From Solirubrobacterales bacterium (GTDB taxonomy: Bacteria > Actinomycetota > Thermoleophilia > Solirubrobacterales > Solirubrobacteraceae), in assembly GCA_016215085.1 (NCBI GenBank), contig JACRMD010000092.1, forward strand, positions 1 through 7,620: a stretch of DNA of 7,620 nt, in the 5' to 3' direction. The position numbers were made by a program, and so were the translations under genes. Within the stretch, counting starts at the first letter, position 1; the number at the start of each line of letters is the position of its first letter. The notes under the pieces are model-generated. The model made no database searches, had not been told where the DNA came from, and worked only from the letters and a program-made list of their open reading frames with translations. This document shows, piece by piece, positions 1-5,619 of this stretch.

Positions 1-113
1 GTCGGCCGCGCGGCCGCGGGTGCGGATCGCCTAGGCCCCGCGCGGGCGGGTCCGCGTGTCGGTAACGCCGCTGCGGCTAGGCGGCGGCACCGGGCCGGCC
101 GCGGTCGGGCGGG
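1..113. other. Left edge, no complete gene; possible 3' end of a plus-strand CDS
   Basis: One plus-strand frame reads SAARPRVRIA and stops at TAG 32-34. This could be the tail of a gene entering from the left, but ten codons are too few to identify or confirm it. From 35 to the alcohol dehydrogenase stop at 114 there is only GC-rich sequence, with a weak inverted repeat (CGCCGC 66-71, GCGGCG 81-86, nine-base spacer) that might help end transcription. The long minus-strand frame crossing this region is an out-of-frame shadow of the dehydrogenase. Confidence 0.25.
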
Positions 114-1274
114 TCATCTCGTAGGCGCCGTGGCGGCCGAGCGCGGGTCGATGAGGATCTTCGCGTGGGCCTCCGGGTCGCCGAGCGCCGCGAAGGCCGC
201 GCCGACGCCGTCGAGCCCGACCGTGCCGGTGACCAGCGGCCGCGGGTCGATCTTGCCCTCGGCCAGGAGGTGCAGGGTGTCGCGGAACTCCAGCGGCGTG
301 TAGCCGAGCACGAACCGCAGGTCGATCTCCTTGTTGATGGCCATGGCCGGCGTGAACCGGTCGGGCCCCACGCACACGCCGACCACGACGACCCGCGAGA
401 ACAGCGGCGCGCCGTCGATGATCCCCTCGATGACGCCCGGCACGCCGACGCACTCGAACACGACCGGGTGCTTGGGCCCGGCGCCCAGCGCCTCGCCCAG
501 CCGCCAGGCGTGCCACCACCCGACGGGCAGCCGGCCGAGCTTCTCGCGCGTGCTCACCGCGAGCTCGAAGGCCGCCGCCGCGTCGGTGAGGTGGTCGGCG
601 TCGGCGACGCCGTAGGGCGACGCCTCCCCGGGGTCGACCACGACGTCGGCGCCGCAGGTGCGGGCGAGCGCGCGGCGGCCCGGGGAGAAGTCGGCGGCGA
701 CCACCGTCTTCACGCCGCGGGCCTTCAGGCACAGGATCACGCCGAGGCCCACCGGCCCGCAGCCGATGACGATCGCCACCTGGCGCTTGCCGACGTCCCC
801 GCGGCGCACGGCGTGCCACGCGACCGCCATCGGCTCGGTGAGCGCGGCGACGTCGGCCGGCAGCCCGTTGGGCACGGGCAGCATCAGCGACTCCTGCACG
901 AGCAGCTGCTCGGCGTAGGCCCCGGGCGCCTCCACCGACAGGCCGGTGGGGTCGATGCCCCGCGGCCCGCGCAGCAGCGGCAGCGCCACGACCGGCGCGC
1001 CCGTCGGGACCTCCTTGCGGCAGCCCGGCCCGTACTCGGCGACGGCACCGGAGAACTCGTGCCCGAAGACGACCTCCTGGTCGGAGCGGGCGAAGCGGTC
1101 GTAGCCGATGTGCTGCGCCATGTCGGCCCAGGCGTCGACGCCGGTGCGGGCGTGCAGGTCCGAGCCGCAGATGCCGCAGCGCACGACCTCCAGGCGGACC
1201 TGCCCGGGCCCGGGCGTGGGCTCGGGGAGGTCGGCGACGGACAGCGCGGCGTGGTGGCAGACGACGGCCCTCAT
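114..1274 (-). CDS. Zinc-dependent medium-chain alcohol dehydrogenase (butanediol/sorbitol dehydrogenase-like)
   Basis: A 386-residue cytoplasmic enzyme of the medium-chain dehydrogenase/reductase superfamily, expected to oxidise a secondary alcohol or polyol, or reduce the ketone, with NAD(H). Visible catalytic-zinc elements are CGICGSDLH (Cys36, His41), GHE at 71-73 and Glu147 in LTEPMAVAWHAV, the Glu-type ligand set of the sorbitol/butanediol/threonine dehydrogenases. The Rossmann motif GCGPVG is at 171-176. Asp195 near the end of the second strand (VVAADFS) favours NAD over NADP. The four-cysteine structural-zinc loop is absent: the region after GHE has only one Cys (85). Between the second Rossmann strand region and FECVGVPG (274-281) is an extra stretch of about 45 residues containing WWHAWRLGE. 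I start at ATG 1274 because MRAVVCHHAAL matches the family N-terminus; the upstream in-frame start adds ten unlikely residues. The ribosome site is weak (TAGGG about 10 bases upstream). Substrate is unknown. Confidence 0.88.
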   Translation of the reverse strand: MRAVVCHHAALSVADLPEPTPGPGQVRLEVVRCGICGSDLHARTGVDAWADMAQHIGYDRFARSDQEVVFGHEFSGAVAEYGPGCRKEVPTGAPVVALPLLRGPRGIDPTGLSVEAPGAYAEQLLVQESLMLPVPNGLPADVAALTEPMAVAWHAVRRGDVGKRQVAIVIGCGPVGLGVILCLKARGVKTVVAADFSPGRRALARTCGADVVVDPGEASPYGVADADHLTDAAAAFELAVSTREKLGRLPVGWWHAWRLGEALGAGPKHPVVFECVGVPGVIEGIIDGAPLFSRVVVVGVCVGPDRFTPAMAINKEIDLRFVLGYTPLEFRDTLHLLAEGKIDPRPLVTGTVGLDGVGAAFAALGDPEAHAKILIDPRSAATAPTR

Positions 1275-1384
1275 GGCGCGGACCCTACGGGGCGGGCACA
1301 CCACCGCGCCGCACGTGGACGCCTCCTTGCCGCCGGCCGCGCCCGGGCGGACGATCGGGGCAAGCCACGACAGGAGCGCGAACC
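1275..1384. promoter_or_regulatory. Divergent intergenic region with candidate promoter for the PLDc_N/SHOCT gene
   Basis: This 110-bp spacer must carry the promoters of two divergent genes. On the plus strand TTGCCG (1327-1332) lies 17 bases before GACGAT (1350-1355), a weak match to -35/-10 boxes. That would leave a leader of about 20 bases before ATG 1385. A perfect 10-bp palindrome CGCCCGGGCG (1340-1349) sits between the boxes, where a repressor could bind, though such palindromes are frequent in DNA this GC-rich. AGGAG at 1372-1376 is the Shine-Dalgarno of the plus-strand gene, eight bases from its ATG. No clear minus-strand promoter was recognised. Confidence 0.3.
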
Positions 1385-1789
1385 ATGCCGATCGCCGCCG
1401 ACTACCCCTTCCTCGACGTCTTCTGGACGATGATCCTCTTCTTCACCTGGATCCTCTGGATCTGGATGATGGTGATGATCCTGTCCGACGTCTTCCGCCG
1501 CCGCGACATCGGCGGCTGGTCCAAGGCCGCCTGGACGGTCTTCCTCATCATCTTCCCGTTCCTGGGCGCGCTGATCTACCTCATCGCCCAGCACGACGGG
1601 ATGGCCGAGCGCCGCGAGCAGGACATCACGGCCGCGCAGCGCGACTTCGACGAGCGCGTCCGCGCAGCCGCCGCCTCCAACGGCGGCACCGCGGCGGAGA
1701 TCGAGAAGGCCGAGCAGCTGCTCGCCCGCGGGACCATCGACCAGCAGGAGTTCGAGGCGCTCAAGACCAAGGCGCTGGCGGCCCACTAG
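1385..1789 (+). CDS. Small membrane protein with PLDc_N-type two-helix domain and C-terminal SHOCT domain
   Basis: A 134-residue predicted inner-membrane protein. Residues 12-34 form one very hydrophobic, Trp/Met-rich helix (FFTWILWIWMMVMIL). A short basic loop with DVFRRRDIGGWSKAAW follows, then a second helix at about 48-68 ending FPFLGALIYLIAQHDGM. This is the pattern of the phospholipase D-nuclease N-terminal (PLDc_N) domain, a membrane anchor without catalytic residues. A charged linker with helical character (72-103) leads to a SHOCT motif at about 105-132 (EIEKAEQLLARGTIDQQEFEALKTKAL), a short module often found at protein ends and thought to mediate oligomerisation. There is no HKD nuclease motif, so this is not a phospholipase. 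AGGAG eight bases upstream supports the start. It is the only convincing plus-strand gene in the window and overlaps the convergent DUF779 gene by four bases. The family is common in actinobacteria, and its cellular role is unknown. Confidence 0.87.
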   Translation: MPIAADYPFLDVFWTMILFFTWILWIWMMVMILSDVFRRRDIGGWSKAAWTVFLIIFPFLGALIYLIAQHDGMAERREQDITAAQRDFDERVRAAAASNGGTAAEIEKAEQLLARGTIDQQEFEALKTKALAAH

Positions 1790-1795
1790 GGCCGC
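1778..1795. terminator. Hairpin over the overlapping convergent stop codons, candidate bidirectional terminator
   Basis: GCGGCCC (1778-1784) and GGGCCGC (1789-1795) are perfect seven-base inverted arms around the four-base loop ACTA. All seven pairs are G-C. The plus-strand stop TAG (1787-1789) and the minus-strand stop TAG (1788-1786) both derive from the CTAG at 1786-1789. Being palindromic, the structure would form in both transcripts. There is no T-run on either side, so it is not a canonical intrinsic terminator; GC-rich actinobacteria are reported to use hairpins without U tracts, but that use here is inference. Confidence 0.45.
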
Positions 1796-2124
1796 GGCGC
1801 GGGCGGCGGCTCGCCGGCCGTGAAGTGCAGGCCCTCCAGGGCCTCCAGCGAGAAGCCGCCCGCCTCGCCCGCCGCGACGTCGAGCACGAACCGCGGCTCG
1901 CGCCAGCGCCGGTCCTGGTCGCCGTCGATCACGACAGGGACGCCGCCGAGCACCCCGAGGCGCACGTCGTGCGGCCCCGGCGGCAGGTCGGCGGCGCGCA
2001 GGCACATCGGGGAGCTGCCGTCGCAGCAGCCCCCCGACAGGTGCACGACCAGGTCGCCGTGGCGCGCCCGCAGGCGCTCGAGGACCTCGAGCGCCGCGGG
2101 CGTGGCGGTGACCCGCTCCGCCAT
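1786..2124 (-). CDS. DUF779 family protein, aldehyde dehydrogenase partner
   Basis: A 112-residue soluble protein matching the DUF779 family. The signature is HLSGGCCDGSSPMC at about 28-41, with the adjacent pair Cys33-Cys34 and Cys41, followed by a beta-rich segment (VRLGVLGGVPVVID, 54-67) and REPRFVLDVAAG (76-86). Family members are typically encoded next to AldB/ExaC-type aldehyde dehydrogenases, as here, but the biochemical role is not established; the conserved cysteines could bind metal or do redox chemistry. The start ATG (2124-2122) shares one base with the aldehyde dehydrogenase stop (TGATG), and no Shine-Dalgarno is visible just upstream. Translation is therefore probably coupled to the upstream gene, implying a matched supply of both proteins. 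The tail after about residue 104 is proline-rich (GEPPPAPRP). An in-frame upstream extension exists but would run antisense-like through the dehydrogenase gene in another frame and is not credible. Confidence 0.88.
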   Translation of the reverse strand: MAERVTATPAALEVLERLRARHGDLVVHLSGGCCDGSSPMCLRAADLPPGPHDVRLGVLGGVPVVIDGDQDRRWREPRFVLDVAAGEAGGFSLEALEGLHFTAGEPPPAPRP

Positions 2125-3665
2125 CAGAAGAAGCCGAGCGGGTTCGGGTCGTAGGAGACCAGCAGGCACTTCGTCTGGCTGTAGTGGTCGAGCATCATCC
2201 GGTGGTTCTCCCGGCCGACGCCCGAGCTCTTGTAGCCGCCGAAGGCGGCGTGGGCGGGGTACAGGTGGTAGCAGTTGGTCCACACGCGCCCGGCCTCGAT
2301 CGCCTTGCCCATGCGGAACGCGCGGCTCGTGTCCCGCGTCCACACGCCGGCCCCGAGCCCGTAGAGCGTGTCGTTGGCGATCTGCAGCGCCTCGGCCTCG
2401 TCCTTGAAGGTCGTCACCGCGAGCACCGGCCCGAAGATCTCCTCCTGGAAGACGCGCATCGCGTTGTGGCCCTTGAGGACCGTCGGCTGGAAGTACCACC
2501 CGCCGGCGATGTCGCCCTCGGCCTCGAAGCGCTCACCGCCGCACAGCAGCTCGGCGCCCTCGTCGAGCCCGATCTTCACGTAGCCCTCGATCTTCTCGAC
2601 CTGGGCGGTGGAGACCTGGGCGCCGATCATCGTCGCCGGGTCGAGCGGGTTGCCCTGCCTGATCGCCGCGATCCGCTCGAGGCAGCGCTCCATGAACCGC
2701 TCGTAGATCGACTCCTGGATGAGCGCCCGCGACGGGCACGTGCAGACCTCGCCCTTGTTGAAGGCGTAGAGGACCAGGCCCTCGATCGCCTTGTCCAGGA
2801 ACGCGTCGTCCTCGTCCATCACGTCGGCGAAGAAGATGTTGGGGGACTTGCCGCCCAGCTCGGTCGTCGACGGGATCAGGTTCTGCGCGGCGTACTGCAT
2901 GATCAGCCGGCCGGTGACCGTCTCGCCGGTGAACGCGATCTTCGCGATCCGCTTGGACGACGCCAGCGCCATGCCGACCGAGGCGCCCGGGCCGGTGACG
3001 ACGTTGATGACGCCGGGCGGCACGACGTCGCCGACGACCTCCATGAGCTTGAGCAGCGACCACGGGGTCGGGCTCGCCGGCTTGATGACCACGCAGTTAC
3101 CGGCGGCCAGCGCCGGGGCGAGCTTCCAGGCGGCCATCAGCAGCGGGAAGTTGAACGGGATGATCTGCCCGACCACGCCCAGCGGCTCGTGGAAGTGGTA
3201 GGCGATGGTGTCCTTGTCGACCTCCGAGATCCGGCCCTCCTCGGCCCGGATCGCGCCGGCGAAGTAGCGGAAGTGGTCGACGGCCAGCGGGATGTCGGCG
3301 GCGAGCGTCTCCCGCACCGGCTTGCCGTTCTCCCAGCTCTCGGCGACGGCCAGCATCTCGAGGTTGGCCTCGATGCGGTCGGCGATCAGGTTGAGGACCT
3401 TGGCGCGCTCGGTCGTCGAGGTCTCCGCCCAGGCGCGGCGGGCGGCGTGGGCGGCGTCGAGGGCCAGCTCGACGTCCTCGGGGGTGGAGCGGGCCACCTC
3501 GCAGAACGGGCGGCCGGTCGCCGGGCTCGGGTCGGCGGCGTACGCGCCCTCCACGGGCGGCACCCAGTGGCCTCCGATGAAGTTCTCGTAGCGGGGCTTG
3601 AGCGAGACGATGCTGCCCGGGGTTCCGGGCGCGGCGTACGCGGACGTGCGGTCGGCGACGGCCAT
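2124..3665 (-). CDS. exaC: Aldehyde dehydrogenase, AldB/ExaC (acetaldehyde dehydrogenase) family
   Basis: A 513-residue cytoplasmic NAD(P)-dependent aldehyde dehydrogenase that oxidises acetaldehyde or similar aldehydes to acids. It closely resembles E. coli AldB throughout, with matching length and N-terminal spacing (RYENFIGG at 25-32). Catalytic features are complete: Asn172 for the oxyanion hole (PFNFP), Lys195 (VIKPA), the coenzyme loop FTGETVTG (245-252), general base Glu269 in ELGGKSPNIFF, nucleophile Cys308 in NKGEVCTCPSRAL, Glu409 in EEIFGPV, and the family C-terminus LLVSYDPNPLGFF. Small departures from the usual motifs are Phe171 where Trp is common (PWNFP), and Lys304 where Gln is common. 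The ATG at 3665 is preceded by GAGGAGG with a seven-base spacer, which decides this start over one 26 codons upstream that would read through the inverted repeat. It forms a two-gene unit with the downstream DUF779 gene. Whether acetaldehyde is the true substrate, and NAD or NADP the coenzyme, cannot be told. Confidence 0.95.
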   Translation of the reverse strand: MAVADRTSAYAAPGTPGSIVSLKPRYENFIGGHWVPPVEGAYAADPSPATGRPFCEVARSTPEDVELALDAAHAARRAWAETSTTERAKVLNLIADRIEANLEMLAVAESWENGKPVRETLAADIPLAVDHFRYFAGAIRAEEGRISEVDKDTIAYHFHEPLGVVGQIIPFNFPLLMAAWKLAPALAAGNCVVIKPASPTPWSLLKLMEVVGDVVPPGVINVVTGPGASVGMALASSKRIAKIAFTGETVTGRLIMQYAAQNLIPSTTELGGKSPNIFFADVMDEDDAFLDKAIEGLVLYAFNKGEVCTCPSRALIQESIYERFMERCLERIAAIRQGNPLDPATMIGAQVSTAQVEKIEGYVKIGLDEGAELLCGGERFEAEGDIAGGWYFQPTVLKGHNAMRVFQEEIFGPVLAVTTFKDEAEALQIANDTLYGLGAGVWTRDTSRAFRMGKAIEAGRVWTNCYHLYPAHAAFGGYKSSGVGRENHRMMLDHYSQTKCLLVSYDPNPLGFF

Positions 3666-3672
3666 GGGTGTG

Positions 3673-3679
3673 CCTCCTC
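3673..3679 (-). promoter_or_regulatory. Strong ribosome binding site of the aldehyde dehydrogenase
   Basis: On the minus strand this reads GAGGAGG, a near-complete anti-16S match seven bases before ATG 3665. It is among the strongest Shine-Dalgarno sequences in the window and fixes the start codon. Confidence 0.85.
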
Positions 3680-3683
3680 GGGA

Positions 3684-3711
3684 GACGGTCGGACGAAGTC
3701 GTCCGACCGTC
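3684..3711. promoter_or_regulatory. Perfect 28-bp inverted repeat, candidate operator of the aldehyde dehydrogenase/DUF779 unit
   Basis: Left arm GACGGTCGGACGA (3684-3696) and right arm TCGTCCGACCGTC (3699-3711) are exact inverted copies separated by two bases (AG). The repeat lies 19 bases upstream of the start codon and just behind the Shine-Dalgarno, within the 110-bp gap between cysK and the aldehyde dehydrogenase. Such a long perfect dyad suggests the site of a dimeric or tetrameric repressor such as a TetR-type protein, or a strong RNA hairpin in the 5' leader. It could also form the cysK terminator, since cysK is transcribed toward it, but the minus strand continues TCTCCCGAGG with no T-run and the two-base centre is tight for a loop. 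No regulator gene adjoins it in the window. Confidence 0.6.
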
Positions 3712-3775
3712 GCACCCGGGGACGCGCACGCCATCCGGGCCAACCCCGGCCGGGCCGTGCGGGGGGACTACGGTG
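3712..3775 (-). promoter_or_regulatory. Gap between cysK and aldehyde dehydrogenase, presumed promoter region
   Basis: This stretch between the cysK stop and the 28-bp dyad should contain the promoter of the aldehyde dehydrogenase unit if the latter is transcribed independently. It is almost entirely G and C, including a CCGGCCGG palindrome near 3747-3754. I see no convincing -35/-10 pair, nor a hairpin followed by a T-run that would clearly end cysK. Confidence 0.3.
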
Positions 3776-4732
3776 CTACGGCCGCGCGCCGACCTGCACG
3801 TCGGTGCCGTCGGCGTCGAAGAGCCCCTCGACCGAGAAGTAGCGCTCGCCCGTGTCGTAGCAGAAGGTCAGCACCGTGCTGCCGTCGGGGATGTCGGGCA
3901 GCTTCTGGGCGACGGCGGCCAGCGCGGCGCCGGAGGAGGGGCCGACGAAGATGCCCTCCTCGCGCGCGGCGCGCACCGCGTAGGCGTAGGCGTCCTCCTC
4001 GCCGACCTGCACGACGCCGTCGAGCGTCGCGGTGTGCAGGTTGGCCGGGACGAACCCGGCGCCGATGCCCTGCAGCCGGTGCGGGCTCGGGTCGCCGCCG
4101 CTGATCACCGGCGACTTGGCCGGCTCGACGGCGAACGTCTGCAGCTGCGGGAAGCGCACCTTGAGCGCCTCGCTGACGCCGGTGATGTGGCCGCCCGTGC
4201 CGACGCCGGTGATGAGGAAGTCCACGCCGTCGGGGAAGTCGCGCAGGATCTCGGCCGCCGTCTCGTCGTGGTGCACCTGCGGGTTGGCCGGGTTCTCGAA
4301 CTGCTGGGGCATCCAGGCGCCGTCGATCTGGGAGACGAGCTCGTCGGCGCGGGCGATCGCGGCCTTCATGCCGCCCTCGCGCGGCGTCAGCTCCAGCTGC
4401 GCCCCGTAGGCGGCCATGAGCCGGCGGCGCTCCAGCGACATCGACTCGGGCATGACGAGGATGAGCCGGTAGCCGCGGACGGCGGCGACCATCGCCAGCC
4501 CGATGCCCGTGTTGCCCGACGTCGGCTCGACGATCGTGCTGCCCGGGCCGAGCACGCCGTCGCGCTCGGCGGCCTCGATCATCGACAGGCCGATGCGGTC
4601 CTTGATCGAGCCGCCCGGGTTGGCCCGCTCGGCCTTCATCCACACCTCGACCTGCGGGCGGTCGGCGTAGAGCCGGTTGATGCGGATGTGCGGGGTGTCC
4701 CCGATCGTCTCGAGGATGCTCTGCGCCTTCAC
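3776..4732 (-). CDS. cysK: Cysteine synthase (O-acetylserine sulfhydrylase)
   Basis: A 318-residue PLP-dependent enzyme that makes L-cysteine from O-acetylserine and sulfide in the cytoplasm. The Schiff-base lysine is Lys44 in NPGGSIKDRIG. The substrate loop TSGNTG is at 71-76, the PLP-phosphate loop GVGTGG at 176-181, the pyridine-contacting Ser in GPSSGAA is near 266, and the C-terminal DTGERYFS (293-300) matches the family. Length fits the usual 305-320 residues with no regulatory CBS or extra domain. The start is a GTG at 4732 (VKAQSILETIGDTP), matching the family N-terminus; GGAGG lies only four bases upstream, a rather short spacing. An ATG about 38 codons further upstream in frame would overlap cysE and is rejected. 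It follows cysE by 14 bases, so the two are surely co-transcribed. Cystathionine beta-synthase or CysM activity is possible for this fold, but the cysE linkage favours CysK. Confidence 0.94.
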   Translation of the reverse strand: MKAQSILETIGDTPHIRINRLYADRPQVEVWMKAERANPGGSIKDRIGLSMIEAAERDGVLGPGSTIVEPTSGNTGIGLAMVAAVRGYRLILVMPESMSLERRRLMAAYGAQLELTPREGGMKAAIARADELVSQIDGAWMPQQFENPANPQVHHDETAAEILRDFPDGVDFLITGVGTGGHITGVSEALKVRFPQLQTFAVEPAKSPVISGGDPSPHRLQGIGAGFVPANLHTATLDGVVQVGEEDAYAYAVRAAREEGIFVGPSSGAALAAVAQKLPDIPDGSTVLTFCYDTGERYFSVEGLFDADGTDVQVGARP

Positions 4733-4746
4733 GCTGCCTCCATGTC

Positions 4747-5598
4747 CTAGATGTTGAAGTCGAGCGGCTCGTCCTCGCGGACGAGCGCCTCGACACGGGC
4801 GGTCGGGGTCACGACGGAGTGGGCGGGCACGCTGCGGGTCAGCCACACGTTGCCGCCGATGCGGCTGCCGTCGCCGATCACCGTGTCGCCGCCGAGGATC
4901 GTGGCGTTGGCGTAGATGACCACGTCGTCGCCGATCGTCGGGTGGCGCTTGGTGCGGGCCATGCGCTTCTCGACGCTGAGCGCCCCGAGCGTCACGCCCT
5001 GGTAGAGCTTGACGCGCGCGCCCAGCACCGCGGTCTCGCCGATCACGATGCCGGTGCCGTGGTCGATCGCGAACGACGGGCCGATGCGCGCGGCCGGGTG
5101 GATGTCGACGCCGGTGTCGCGGTGGGCGATCTCGGCGAGCACGCGCGGGACCAGCGGCACGGTGCAGCCCTGCAGCTGGTGGGCGAGGCGGTGCACGGCC
5201 GTGGCGTAGAAGCCGGGATAGGCGAGGATGACCTCGTCCACGGAGTGGGCGGCGGGGTCGCCGTCGCAGATCGCCTGGGCGTCGAGCAGCAGCGCCGCGC
5301 GGATGTCGGGTAGCGCCGTGAAGAAGCGGGCGACGACCGCGTCGGGGTCGGCGCAGTGCGCCTCGGGGAGGCGCAGCGCGTCGCCCAGCAGCGTGCGCAG
5401 CGCCTCGAGCTCGTCGGCGACCGCGCCGGCGCGACCGCCGACCTCGGCCGCGAAGTGCGGGAACAGCAGCTCGAGCGCGCGGTGGATGAACCGCTCGGCG
5501 AGCTCGCGCAGCCGCGGCGGCAGGGCGTACTCCTCGCGCTCGCGGGCGAGCTGGTGGAGGAAGGCGGCGGTGCCGTCGCGCTCAGGGGCGAGGGCCAT
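4747..5598 (-). CDS. cysE: Serine O-acetyltransferase (EpsC-type CysE)
   Basis: A 283-residue enzyme that acetylates L-serine with acetyl-CoA, the first and usually feedback-controlled step of cysteine synthesis. The N-terminal about 150 residues are alpha-helical, with DEVILAYPGFYATAVHRLAHQL (121-142) typical of the SAT helical domain. The rest is a left-handed beta-helix of hexapeptide repeats: DTGVDIHPAARIG (161-173), FAIDHGTGIVIGETAVLG with catalytic His180, VKLYQGVTLGAL, HPTIGDDVVIYANATILGGDTVIGDGSRIGGNVWL. Asp165 in VDIHP is the likely catalytic partner. The chain ends LDFNI. A C-terminal Ile is what inserts into the CysK active site in known cysteine synthase complexes, so assembly with the adjacent cysK product is expected. 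ATG 5598 has no obvious Shine-Dalgarno; the gene follows the hydrolase gene by 21 bases and may be read from its transcript. Possible cysteine inhibition is inferred from the family only. Confidence 0.95.
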   Translation of the reverse strand: MALAPERDGTAAFLHQLAREREEYALPPRLRELAERFIHRALELLFPHFAAEVGGRAGAVADELEALRTLLGDALRLPEAHCADPDAVVARFFTALPDIRAALLLDAQAICDGDPAAHSVDEVILAYPGFYATAVHRLAHQLQGCTVPLVPRVLAEIAHRDTGVDIHPAARIGPSFAIDHGTGIVIGETAVLGARVKLYQGVTLGALSVEKRMARTKRHPTIGDDVVIYANATILGGDTVIGDGSRIGGNVWLTRSVPAHSVVTPTARVEALVREDEPLDFNI

Positions 5599-5619
5599 GC
5601 ACGGACAGTAGCCGGGAGG

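Noticed and set aside
165..1433. 422-codon plus-strand open frame opposite the alcohol dehydrogenase
   Set aside because: It is a high-GC shadow; the translation is Arg/Asp/His/Gly-rich with no family signature and runs into the start of the real plus-strand gene in another frame.
3666..3743. Upstream start for the aldehyde dehydrogenase adding 26 residues
   Set aside because: The extension translates the inverted repeat and the Shine-Dalgarno. The family N-terminus and the GAGGAGG spacing both favour ATG 3665.
2184..3842. 552-codon plus-strand open frame opposite the aldehyde dehydrogenase
   Set aside because: It is an antisense shadow: composition is dominated by Arg/Gly/Ala/Asp/Val with no recognisable domain, while the opposite strand carries a complete, motif-perfect enzyme.
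4729..4743. Four-codon ATG-GAG-GCA-GCG-TGA leader ORF overlapping the cysK GTG
   Set aside because: It has no separate ribosome site, and its ATG lies in the short gap just before the GGAGG of cysK; most likely chance.
4733..4846. ATG start for cysK 38 codons upstream of the GTG
   Set aside because: It would overlap the cysE 3' end in another frame with Arg/Pro-rich non-homologous residues. The CysK family starts close to KAQSILETIGDTP.
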